Source of the DNA: Mycoemilia scoparia
Taxonomy: Eukaryota > Kickxellomycota > Kickxellomycetes > Kickxellales > Kickxellaceae
Length of the DNA stretch: 26,343 bases
NCBI GenBank assembly: GCA_027575805.1
Contig: JANBPU010000222.1
Coordinates: 1 to 26,343, forward strand
Direction of reading: 5' to 3'
The notes beneath the pieces are model-generated. The model was given only the letters and a program-made list of their open reading frames with translations, was not told the origin of the DNA and ran no database searches. Each line of letters opens with the position of its first letter. Positions within the stretch are counted from its first letter, which is position 1. Shown here one piece after another: positions 9,535 to 17,897 of this stretch. A program made the position numbers and the translations under genes.

Positions 9535-9970
9535 CTATGGTGATAGTGGAGCTAGTGATGGGAGGAGTACAGCTGCTAGATGAGAGCTGGGGAAAGTGGT
9601 GGGCGCTGGTAGTGGTAGGCAGCACTGATGATGATGGTGGTGGTTGTGGTGGTGGTGGGTGCAGTGATGAGGGAGTGGCAGTGCTAGTGATGGTGGGCGA
9701 TGAGGGTACTGCTGGTAGTTGTGGAGGGCAATGAGGGCAGTGATGAGGGTACTGGTTGTGGTGGTGGAGGGCGCGGCAGCAGTGGCAATGGGGGTGCTGG
9801 TGGGCAGCAATGAGAGCACTGCTGGAAGAGGGCGGTGGTGGTGCTGGCAGTGGTGGTGGGCAATGAGGGGGTGGTGGGGGCGTGGCAGTGCTGCTGCTGC
9901 TGGTGGTGGTGGCAATGAGGGCACGGCAGGTGCTGGTTGTGGTGGTGGTGGTTGTGGGGGGCAGCGATGA
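9535..9970. repeat. G-rich TGG/GTGGTGG low-complexity core
   Basis: The plus strand is dominated by G and T with TGG, GGTGG and GGGG runs interspersed with GCAGT/GATGAGG units; C is scarce. It is open in several frames on both strands, coding only low-complexity Pro/Ala/His or Gly/Val strings, so I treat it as non-coding. It sits entirely inside the 9-bp-TSD element. Confidence 0.75.
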
Positions 9971-10087
9971 ATGTGTTTAAGGTTGTTTTATTATAAAAAA
10001 TAAAATGGTGATAAAAAACATAAAAATGGTGACAGGAAAATATAAAATGGTGCTGGGGAATATAATAGGTGCTATAACAATAAATTA

Positions 10088-10196
10088 GGTGAAAATTAAA
10101 TTAAATAGGTGATTAAACAATAAATTAGGTGACAAAAAAAATAAATGGTGAAAATTAAATTAAATAGGTGATTAAACAATAAATTAGGTGACAAAA
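10088..10196. repeat. Two 50-bp tandem copies with 59-bp period
   Basis: A 50-bp segment starting GGTGAAAATTAAATTAAATA occurs identically at 10088-10137 and 10147-10196. Each copy contains GGTGAA, GGTGAT and GGTGAC motifs. It forms the right subterminal zone of the Mutator-like element. Confidence 0.85.
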
Positions 10197-10252
10197 TAAA
10201 TGGATGCCCTAAATAACTGTGATGGCCTAACATGAAATTGAATGTTTACATA

Positions 10253-10339
10253 TGGGAGATAATTTTTGAAGGGTGAATGTTTGATAATCAACCATGTTTG
10301 TGTCTCTATAATCATTCACCCTTCAAAAATTATTGCCCA
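10253..10339. mobile_element. MITE copy D (87 bp, TA target site)
   Basis: The cleanest copy. Left end TGGGAGATAATTTTTGAAGG, right end on the other strand TGGGCAATAATTTTTGAAGG, flanked by TA on both sides (10251-10252 and 10340-10341). The inverted repeat extends through GGTGAATG for about 27 bp. TA target duplication suggests mobilisation by a Tc1/mariner-type transposase. No coding capacity. Confidence 0.85.
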
Positions 10340-10391
10340 TATGGTCCTTACTTTACACACATCATCATTAACATTTATTCTCAAGTCATAA

Positions 10392-10664
10392 GGCAAGTTC
10401 TCCATCGATTGGAAACAGACAAGAGTGATATGATTAAGCATTTTATTACTCCTAGGGAGGAAGCTGTATGCCACATTTACTAAAATTTGTGTTTACCAAA
10501 TTAAATAAAATAAACTAGTTAGTTGGAAACAGACAAGAGTGATGATGATACACTCCCCGCCAATCAACCCATAAGCAGCCATACACTTTGGCTGGAGCCT
10601 GACAGATTATTGGCTATTATCCAGGGTGTATATTCTGGTACACCTTCAAAGGAGATTCTGACGT
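10392..10664. repeat. Diverged copy of the interior of MITE B
   Basis: GGCAAGTTCTCCA at 10392 and the block from CCCATAAG through GACAGATTATTGGCTATT to ACACCTTCAAAGGAGA match 6136-6275 of MITE B. Here the copy is longer by about 110 bp. That extra part is bounded by a 21-bp direct repeat (10409-10429 and 10523-10543) that B lacks. I see no inverted end on the right, so it is a fragment or is interrupted. Confidence 0.65.
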
Positions 10665-10864
10665 ATATGTCATGTAATTCACGGATATGTGAATAGAGGT
10701 GCTTTTAGACTAGTATTCTTTTATTCAGGAATAAAATGACAATGGTAAAAATAATACTAAATAAATCGTTATTTTGATAAATAGTAACAAAAAAAGAGAG
10801 AGAGAGAGATGGAGAGTGGTAGGTAAAGTAACGAAGAAAAGATTAGAAGTGAGTTGGGAGCTAG

Positions 10865-12415
10865 TTAGGTGGCTTTGGCAACGGATACATAAGCAGGACT
10901 GGCATTTTCATATTGGTCTGTGAAAATGGTCTTTGAGTGCTTTTGCATAAACCTGTAAATAAATTTATAACACGACAATCAGACGGATGCAGTTTAAGAA
11001 CAAGATGATTGCATAGATGATAATTTTAGCTGGGCGTTTGCTTACTTCATTAGATCATTTATATATTCTTTCAAAAGAGCTATTGCGTCGTCATCCATTT
11101 TAGCCTGGGATATCAACGTAGGCATTTGAACTAAACCAATTCGCACAGACAATAATGGATATGTGGAATGATTGTTGGTCTATCCGCAATAATAGCTACA
11201 CACAAACAAAAGCAATAATATATAAGAGCAAACTGAACTTACCAAAAAGTCTCAACAAATGCTCCGCACCATAGATATCGGACATGTTCTTGCCACTATA
11301 TTCCTGTAGCATTTTCTGGTACTGATATCTTTCGAACCTATAAAGCAATAGATTTCCGAGTGCTTTATCAAAGTACAATTTGATTCCTTCCAAAACTTCT
11401 TCAGCGATGTCAGCATCTTTTCTTGACTTTTTACTAGCACCACTGCTGCTTTCTTTAGACATAGAAGATGTTGTATATTCTTTTCTGTACATTTCCAATA
11501 CATCATTGACGGTCGGAGATCTCGGCAGCGGAACCAATAATTTATCTTTGGTGATATATTCCCAATCATTTACCAATACGACCTTTAATGAATTTGGGAT
11601 CGGGACTTTGATTTCTGGTCTTTTTATCAGTAGTGACGAGTCCCCCCGGTCATCAATAACTGTGCTGGCGGCATTTTTGTCTGCATTTGATGCAGTCTCG
11701 GCCGACTGGAAATTACTACGCTTCCTGTTTCTTGCACCGCCGGCACTACCATCTACGGAATCTGTGTCTCCTCCTGCAACAGATGGGCCAACTGAACTTT
11801 GTCTATTACGAGATTTATTTGAACTCACACCGCCACTGCCACTGCCACTGCCGCCACCGCCGCCGCCGCCGGAAGCAGCGGCCATCTGGGCCTTTTTTTT
11901 AGCCGATGCTTGAGCAGCCAATGCATTTTGCTTCAGCAGTTTCTGTTTGGCCAGATTTTCTTCGTTCCATTTTAGTGTACGGGACTGGTCAACCCATTCG
12001 TCCCAGGTTTGTTTCCATCCTTTGTAATGTACAAAGTAGTGGGGGCCTACTTCTGGGGTTTCGGGGTCTGAGCCGTTCCAATATTCCGCCTTTAGAACCT
12101 GGATAATAACCACAATATTGTAATTAATGTTGCTGTTATAATAATAATAACAATAATGATAATAATCGTTCTTACTTTGGCTTCATAAAGTAATGGACCA
12201 TGGAAACATAAAATCCTTTCGCCTGATCTGTAACTTAATTGAGACGAAGTATCTGCTGTTGTAGCTGATGGGTCTTTGGTAGTACCTGACGTGGCCGTTG
12301 TTGCTGTAATATTCCTTTCTTCTTTGTCAGTAGGATTTGTGTTGGTTGCTGATGTTGGCTCGACACTTGATCTTGTAGTAACATTAAGTTTATTCGAATC
12401 CTCTTTGTTACTCAT
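10865..12415 (-). CDS. EAF3: EAF3/MRG15-type chromodomain protein, 422 aa
   Basis: Four exons: 12415-12176, 12098-11243, 11130-11046 and 10952-10865; the introns of 77, 112 and 93 nt all have GTAAG-type donors and AG acceptors. Exon 3 joins LLRLF to VQMPTLISQ, recreating the conserved MRG segment. The third intron joins DLMK to FMQKHSKTIF, and the stop is TAA. Residues ~65-130 form the chromo barrel (GERILCFHGPLLYEAKVL...HYKGWKQTWDEWV), which binds methylated H3K36 in known homologues. Residues ~131-235 are a low-complexity Gly/Ser/Arg linker. From ~240 to the end is the MRG domain (IPNSLKVVLVNDWEYITKD...YGAEHLLRLF). In yeasts and animals this protein is a subunit of the NuA4 acetyltransferase and Rpd3S deacetylase complexes. 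Family identity is very secure; complex membership is inferred. It diverges from LSC1. Confidence 0.93.
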
Positions 12416-13149
12416 TGTTCTAATTGAAAATAGATATTAACAGTTTTGATTTGTGTAAACAATAACAGAAATGATAATATCAAACTAGATATTTGCAATG
12501 GGTAGATATGGATTATGGGCAACTTTAATTCCATTGATTGATCTGGAGCGCTTGTTATTTAATCAATAAAAAGGGCGTGATAAAATTCTTTGCTCTTATT
12601 CGTTGACCTTTCAAACACAAAAACAAGACAGTTTGAGTGAGCTAAAAGTTGGTGTTGGTGGTGGTGCACTAGCAGAAAGAAAGAATAGAGAGACTGAAAC
12701 AATTATTGGTCCATATCACTTCGCCAACTTCACTTTGTACAAGTCAGCTTTGTTGTTGATCTTTCTAGGCGATTTCGCCAAAAGGAGCAATAAAATGAGT
12801 TGAAGTGTAATCAAGTTTTCTACTATCCCAGCCAGCACCTGTGGTGTTATCAGTCGCTGTGTGTGGGACTTTGAGAACTTAGTTATGGTTTGGAAAAAAG
12901 GGTATACGTAAACACACGCCCAGTAAAATAAAATTGCAAGAAATCATTAGAGAGCAAACTAAATGCGTGTATGTGATTTAGAACTATGCCAGTATTAATA
13001 AAACGTAAGCCATTTGACATAGCATGATTATTCTTTTGCGTATTGTTTATCAGAGCTTGCTTACCTCTTTCTTTAGTTTTAATATTCTTTTTATCTCTTT
13101 GCTCTTTTTAGCTGGTAGAGATTGCAATTTAGTATTGTTATAAACAATC
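12416..13149. promoter_or_regulatory. Shared intergenic region between EAF3 and LSC1
   Basis: 734 bp between two divergent start codons, so both promoters must lie here. An ATTGG (inverted CCAAT) occurs near 12706. No clear TATA box for either gene. The open frame at 12603-12803 is not convincing. Confidence 0.6.
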
Positions 13150-14461
13150 ATGAGTCCTTCCACAACCTCCGCTAGTCTTGTTTCTCGCAACCTTTTACGT
13201 CTTGGTAAGTTTAGTAAATAATTTTTGATTGCTGTAATTGCTGATTGGTGTTGAATTTGCCTACTACTTAAAATTCAGAACCAGATGTCAATTATCTAAT
13301 CGGTGCCAAAGACATGTGGTAGCTAATGGTTGGTTCTATTTGTGTTTAGCTGGACGTCATAGCAGCTATCAACGTAGTTGCTTCTTTAGCACTTCAAGCC
13401 TTGCTCGTTCATCCAACTATGCTGATACATACAAGAACCTTCTCATCAACAAGGATACGCGTGTTATTGTCCAAGGATTTACTGGAAAGCAGGTAAAATA
13501 ACACAAACACACACGCCTTGTAATAATGCCTCGACTTGATAACCATGCAGACATGGAATGAAATTATACACAAATACTGACCAATACGCTGCTCTACCTG
13601 CCTGTCGATCATTTATAGGGAACATTCCATTCTGAACAAGCTATTGCTTACGGCACCAATGTAGTTGGCGGCGTATCACCCAAAAAGGCCGGCCAAACTC
13701 ACTTGGACCGCCCCGTCTACGGATCAGTCAAAGAGGCCGTCGAGCACGCCAAACCCGACGCCACTGTCCTCTACGTCCCACCCCCCGCCGCGGCCGATGC
13801 GATCCTCGAAGCCCTGGACAATGAGATAGGCCTAATTGTCGCCATCACCGAAGGAATTCCTCAGCACGATATGGTCAAAGTCGTCAACGCTCTAAAAACC
13901 CAATCCAAATCCAGGCTGATTGGACCCAACTGTCCTGGCATTATCAAACCCAATCAATGTAAGATTGGCATCATGCCTGGTCATATCCATAAACCTGGAA
14001 AGATCGGTATTGTCTCCCGATCTGGTACTTTGACTTATGAGGCTGTAAACCAGACTACCCAGCAGGGATTGGGACAGTCTTTGTGTGTTGGAATTGGTGG
14101 AGATCCATTCAATGGCACAAACTTCATTGACTGTCTTAAGGTGTTTTTGGAGGATCCCGAGACCGAGGGTATTGTCATGATTGGAGAGATCGGAGGTAGT
14201 GCGGAGGAACAAGCAGCCCAGTACTTGATTGAAAACAATTTGACTCGTGAAAACCCCAAGCCTGTTGTGTCGTTTATTGCTGGACTGACTGCACCACCTG
14301 GTCGTCGCATGGGGCATGCTGGAGCCATTATTGCGGGTGGTAAAGGGGGTGCCCAAGACAAGATCAAGGCACTTGAACAGGCTGGAGTGACAGTTAGCCA
14401 GTCGCCTGCCCAGATGGGTGTGTTGATGAAGAAGAAAATGCAAGATGCTGGGTTGATCTAA
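13150..14461 (+). CDS. LSC1: Succinyl-CoA ligase alpha subunit, mitochondrial, 346 aa
   Basis: Three exons: 13150-13204, 13350-13492 and 13619-14461, with introns of 145 and 126 nt (donors GTAAGT and GTAAAA, acceptors TTTAG and TATAG). The first exon and the start of the second encode a basic, Ser/Thr/Arg-rich leader ([18 protein letters not shown]...), a typical mitochondrial presequence. The mature part starts near [20 protein letters not shown], the CoA-binding Rossmann fold. The segment [11 protein letters not shown] belongs to the CoA-ligase domain, and [10 protein letters not shown] holds the active-site histidine (about His299 of the precursor) that is phosphorylated during catalysis. 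With its beta partner it interconverts succinyl-CoA and succinate with NTP formation in the TCA cycle. Length and motifs are normal for the family. Exon 3 is notably GC- and CpG-rich compared with surroundings, consistent with high expression. Confidence 0.95.
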
Positions 14462-14552
14462 ACAGGTTTACTATTTATTATTTTACTACTATTATTCTCT
14501 AGAGAGCAGACTCAATTACAATATCGACATTACTTCTAAACAGTTAAATATA

Positions 14553-14605
14553 TGTGCGACTATTTTTGAAGGGTGAATGTTTGACAGTCAACTTTGATTG
14601 CCTCT
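14553..14605. mobile_element. MITE copy E, left half only
   Basis: TGTGCGACTATTTTTGAAGG preceded by TA, then GGTGAATGTTTGACAGTCAAC, which matches the left half of copy D. No matching right end is found, so it is truncated or its right side was replaced. It begins about 90 bp after the LSC1 stop, probably within or near its 3' UTR. Confidence 0.65.
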
Positions 14606-14712
14606 TTGCTCGTTGGCCACACAATCTGAGGGGCTCATTTATGCCTATTAATGCCTAATAGCAAGTGAAATCCTCCCACTCGGGTCATAGCAAAAAAGAT
14701 GTTAAATATATG

Positions 14713-14961
14713 TCGTATGTAAAAGTGGCCAAGGATGTGCCGCTTAATAACCAAAGATTACAATTCCATATGGTTGATGACGATAGCCAGGCATTTGTAA
14801 TTTCTGGAAAGCAGCCAGGAGAAGAGTGTAGTAGGTTTGCTTGTGCTGATTGGATCAAATTTGCGTGTGGGGAGATGAAATTTAGTGCTGAAAGTATTGA
14901 AGAGGCTACTAAATTTGTTCTTGAACACGATGTTCATTCGTTTTATAGGAAAGGTCTGTAA
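14713..14961 (+). CDS. Short orphan ORF, ~82 aa from first ATG
   Basis: The open frame begins after a TAG at 14659; the first ATG in frame is at about 14713 and it ends TAA at 14961. The frame includes 16 more codons upstream (from GTG at 14665), so it might be an exon whose start lies elsewhere; an AG at about 14688 could be an acceptor. The composition is protein-like rather than low-complexity: LNNQRLQFHMVDDDSQAFVI, then CSRFACADWIKFACGEMKF, then a helix SIEEATKFVLEHDV. I recognise no family. It lies between a half MITE and the CDK gene's 3' end, on the opposite strand from the CDK. It could be a gene fragment captured by a transposon, a small real gene, or chance. Confidence 0.35.
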   Translation, partial: SYVKVAKDVPLNNQRLQFHMVDDDSQAFVISGKQPGEECSRFACADWIKFACGEMKFSAESIEEATKFVLEHDVHSFYRKGL

Positions 14962-15230
14962 TGGTGATCAAGTATACATTTCCACAAATTCAATCAATTC
15001 TTTCTTCTTTTATGCACTTGTTTAGGTAATTTAACACGAATATTTTCAAATTCAATTAAACGATAAAAAATAGTATATACAATTAAAGTATTTTGCTATT
15101 ATTATTATTATTAATTTTATTTATGATAATGAGGTTATAGTATAATGTATGAGAGAATAACTGGAGTAGTAATGTGATTTATAAAATAAAGAAAATTGAT
15201 CATAATAACATCAAATGGCTACTACTATAA

Positions 15231-16823
15231 CTACATATTATATCCATTACTTCCTGTGTTTGGATGGTGATGAGGCATATTTGGATATGTTTGTGTGGGT
15301 ACATAATTGTAATTCAATTGCTGTTGTTGTTGTTGTTGTTGCTGTTGCTGGTGATGATGAGCAGCCACAGCCGCTGCATATTGTTGTTGTTGAACTGAAA
15401 CTGGCGGAATGTTACCTGGTGGAGGTTGTTGCTGCATCATAGTGTTTGGGTAATTACCAGCCGCTGCTGCAGCTGCAGCCGCCATCGATAAAGCTTGCTG
15501 ATGTTGTTGCTGTCTAGAACCACCTGAGATTGTTGATGTTGTTGAAGGAGGGGGTAATGAAGGTTGGGGGATATGCATGTTGTTACTACCTGGTTGTTGT
15601 TGTTGTTGAACATATCTTAACTGCTGCTGCAGCTGTTGTTGTTGGTGGTGGTGGTGATGTGGGATTTGAGACGCAACGGCAGTGGCAGCAGCCATAGTTG
15701 TTACCATTTGGGCCGTCGATATGGCGGCGTTATTTCTTGATGCTGTCATGGTGGTTGCTTGGTGGGGGATACAAACACTTGGATCAATTCCACCTGACGA
15801 TGCCGCAACTGCTGCAGCTGCCGCGGCAGCGGCTTGTGCCTGTGCCTGTGCCTGGGCAACAGCAGCAGCCATTGTTGTTGCCGGGTGTTGCTGTTGTCCC
15901 ATCTGACGAGTAACGGCCGAATGCAGCTGTTGCTGGGCATTGAGGTTTTTCCGGGCATGGATTTCGGCAAAATACGCATGGTTAAGGGCCTCATGCGCAG
16001 TTATGCGTTTATTAGGATCATATTCGAGCATTCGTGACAACAAATCGAGTCCATACGAATCGATCTTCGGCATGTAATGGGCAATTCCACACCCATTAAG
16101 GACGGGGAAATCTCTCCAGTTGGGCAGCTGGGTGGCGCCGGGCCAAGTCTGGCTGTTCGGTGTGCCAAGGATTCTAAAAATGCGTAGCAGCTGATCATCA
16201 TTGCTGTTTCCCGCAAACAAGGGCCGGCCCATGAACATTTCGGCCATGATGCAGCCGGCCGACCAGACATCAATATTTCCACCGTATGCTCTGGATCCCA
16301 GTAGCACGTCAGGGGCACGGTACCATAGTGTCACAACCTCGTTGGAGAAGGTGTTTACGGGAATTCCGACCGAACGGGCCAGGCCAAAATCGCCAATCTT
16401 GAGTTCCCCGCGATTGTTGATCAGGAGGTTTTGGGGCTTGAGATCCCGATGCAAGACCTGGCGATCATGGCAGTATCGAATGCCATCGATTAGTTGGTAC
16501 ATGAACCATTTTATGGTCATTGGGTCGAGGACGCCGCGGGCCCCGTGGACATCCATGTAGCGCTTGAGATCCTTGTCCATGAATTCGAACACGAGCATCA
16601 TTTTGCTCTCTGTGTGCTGGACGTCGAGGAGCTTTACAATGTTGGGGTGACTTAGCTCTTTCATTAGGGAGATTTCGCGGACTGCGGTGGATGGCGCTCC
16701 TTCCTCGGGGTCCAGTTTTATTTCTTTGAGAGCAACGATTTCGCCCTGGCGGTTGCGGCCTTTGAATACGGTGGCGTAGGTGCCTTCGCCTAGTTGTTCG
16801 AGGCGCTGGTATTCTGAATTCAT
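15231..16823 (-). CDS. PHO85: PHO85-type cyclin-dependent kinase with Q/A/H-rich tail, 530 aa
   Basis: Single exon. Residues ~8-288 are a complete CDK catalytic domain: glycine loop GEGTYATVF (12-20), the cyclin-contact helix PSTAVRE (44-50), catalytic HRDLKPQN (125-132), DFG (145-147), and [13 protein letters not shown] in the P+1 region. The Asp in APD (rather than APE) and the sequence [20 protein letters not shown] are hallmarks of the PHO85/CDK5 group. In yeast this kinase pairs with several cyclins to control phosphate response, glycogen and cell cycle. PSTAVRE differs from the usual PSTAIRE by one conservative change. The remaining ~240 residues, which ordinary PHO85 (about 305 aa) lacks, are a disordered run of polyalanine, polyhistidine and polyglutamine (up to 12 Q), ending [12 protein letters not shown]. 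The kinase assignment is secure; the tail's role is unknown. Confidence 0.93.
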   Translation of the reverse strand: MNSEYQRLEQLGEGTYATVFKGRNRQGEIVALKEIKLDPEEGAPSTAVREISLMKELSHPNIVKLLDVQHTESKMMLVFEFMDKDLKRYMDVHGARGVLDPMTIKWFMYQLIDGIRYCHDRQVLHRDLKPQNLLINNRGELKIGDFGLARSVGIPVNTFSNEVVTLWYRAPDVLLGSRAYGGNIDVWSAGCIMAEMFMGRPLFAGNSNDDQLLRIFRILGTPNSQTWPGATQLPNWRDFPVLNGCGIAHYMPKIDSYGLDLLSRMLEYDPNKRITAHEALNHAYFAEIHARKNLNAQQQLHSAVTRQMGQQQHPATTMAAAVAQAQAQAQAAAAAAAAVAASSGGIDPSVCIPHQATTMTASRNNAAISTAQMVTTMAAATAVASQIPHHHHHQQQQLQQQLRYVQQQQQPGSNNMHIPQPSLPPPSTTSTISGGSRQQQHQQALSMAAAAAAAAGNYPNTMMQQQPPPGNIPPVSVQQQQYAAAVAAHHHQQQQQQQQQQQLNYNYVPTQTYPNMPHHHPNTGSNGYNM

Positions 16824-16931
16824 TCTCTCCTTGTGTATGATTGTCTGGTAGTAGAGTGAAAATTGGTAAATGTGATTGCTTTCTTGGTATTGATGAGCTG
16901 AATTGAATTAGGATATGACAATGGGTTTCGT

Positions 16932-16939
16932 GTTTTATA
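16932..16939 (-). promoter_or_regulatory. TATA box with adjacent CCAAT, CDK gene
   Basis: The minus strand reads CCAATATAAAAC; TATAAAAC lies about 110 bp upstream of the ATG at 16823. Confidence 0.5.
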
Positions 16940-17636
16940 TTGGAGTATTAACGTGTATATATATGTGCGTGTGTTTGTAGTATATGAAAGGTTTAGAGTA
17001 CAACTAGCATTCAATTCAAAGAAATAGTAATGGTAATTACAAACGAGATGAGAGAGAGTGAGAGAGAGATAGAATAAACAAAAGTAGAAGGATTGTGGAG
17101 AGAAAAGGCTCTATTTTATTTGACAAGAATCTTCTCACAAATACATTGGTCAACTGCTTATTTTGATGATTGATTGACTCAGTAACCACACAATCAGTGG
17201 TCCGCAATAATAAATAAATATTGTTAGGCTGATCATAAATACCTGGGAGATGTTTTATTATAGCAGAGGCTGTATTTTCTGTTCGCTCGCCAAATTGCTG
17301 TACACTGATGAATACCGCAGTACACCTGACGCCGCTGCTCTTCTATTCACTCTAATCCATTATCTGCAGATTTTAATGTTGTTATATCTCTGCCAACACT
17401 ACTGCTGGCGCTGCGTATCTGAATCTGTGGTTGTCAAATTGGCTTGCAGAGCAAAAAAATATATATAATATGCCCGTATCGGTTAGTCAGTCACGTGCGG
17501 ATCTTATGGCTCAAATCAAACCCTAAGTAGCCAAAAAAATGATATTATTCTAATCCAAAGCAATCCTTCACAAGTGTGTCAGCTAGCTGCGCTGGCAAGA
17601 TGGGAAGATTCGACTAGTGATCGGAATCTTTTCATT
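16940..17636. other. Intergenic upstream of the CDK; GA microsatellite
   Basis: Contains a GAGAGA tract near 17046-17072. The 72-codon plus-strand frame at 17250-17468 is not recognisable and is not called. Confidence 0.4.
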
Positions 17637-17739
17637 TGGGTAATAATTTTTGAGTGGTGCCTTTTGGAGGCTGCCAACGATTATAGGTTTGCAATCACAG
17701 CCAAATGTGTGTGATTAACCCTTCAAAAATAATCACCCG
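17637..17739. mobile_element. MITE copy F (103 bp)
   Basis: Left end TGGGTAATAATTTTTGAGTG, right end on the other strand CGGGTGATTATTTTTGAAGG, followed by TA on the right; the left flank is TT. The interior, on the minus strand, contains CATTTGGCTGTGATTGC as in B and C, so F is inserted in the opposite orientation. Confidence 0.75.
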
Positions 17740-17740
17740 T

Positions 17741-17772
17741 ATATAACTAATAAATAAATAAATAAATAAAAT
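17741..17772. repeat. AAAT microsatellite between MITEs F and G
   Basis: About six AAAT/AATA units directly follow copy F. Confidence 0.7.
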
Positions 17773-17808
17773 GCAATGGTATTTAAACTATTAATTATTT
17801 AGTAATTA

Positions 17809-17895
17809 TGGATCATAATTTTTGAAGGGTGCATGTTGATAGGGGCACTCCCAGCCAAATGTGTGACTCTATAGCCCTTCAAAAATAACTACCCA
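17809..17895. mobile_element. MITE copy G (87 bp, TA target site), abutting a stop codon
   Basis: Left end TGGATCATAATTTTTGAAGG, right end on the other strand TGGGTAGTTATTTTTGAAGG, TA on both sides (17807-17808, 17896-17897). Exactly the length of copy D. Its right TA directly adjoins the TAA stop (17898-17900) of the minus-strand CCCH/Smr gene, so the element forms the beginning of that gene's 3' UTR. Confidence 0.85.
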
Positions 17896-17897
17896 TA

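Larger units (their letters stand above)
9126..10217. mobile_element. Non-autonomous Mutator-like element with 9-bp target duplication
   Basis: A perfect 9-bp direct repeat CTAAATAAC lies at 9126-9134 and 10209-10217. The sequence just inside, 9135-10208 (1,074 bp), has inverted ends: GGCAT...ATTT...TTTTCTGTCACC on the left, and GGCATCCATTTATTTTGTCA on the other strand at the right. GTCACC recurs three times just inside the left end (9152, 9172, 9193), and its complement GGTGAC recurs at 10028, 10128 and 10187; such subterminal repeats are often transposase-binding sites. A target duplication of 9 bp is characteristic of Mutator-like elements, although a few other DNA transposon groups overlap at 8-9 bp. 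No transposase frame is present, so it would depend on an enzyme made elsewhere. The middle is a G-rich low-complexity block. Confidence 0.7.

Noticed and set aside
9535..9970. Long open frames on both strands encoding Pro/Ala/His- or Gly/Val-rich strings
   Set aside because: All are low-complexity readings of a G-rich repeat inside a transposon; several frames are open at once, which is expected when C- or G-rich repeats lack stop codons.
11243..12113. Reading EAF3 as a single 305-aa frame
   Set aside because: Its ends are intronic; splicing restores both the chromo barrel and the MRG C-terminus.
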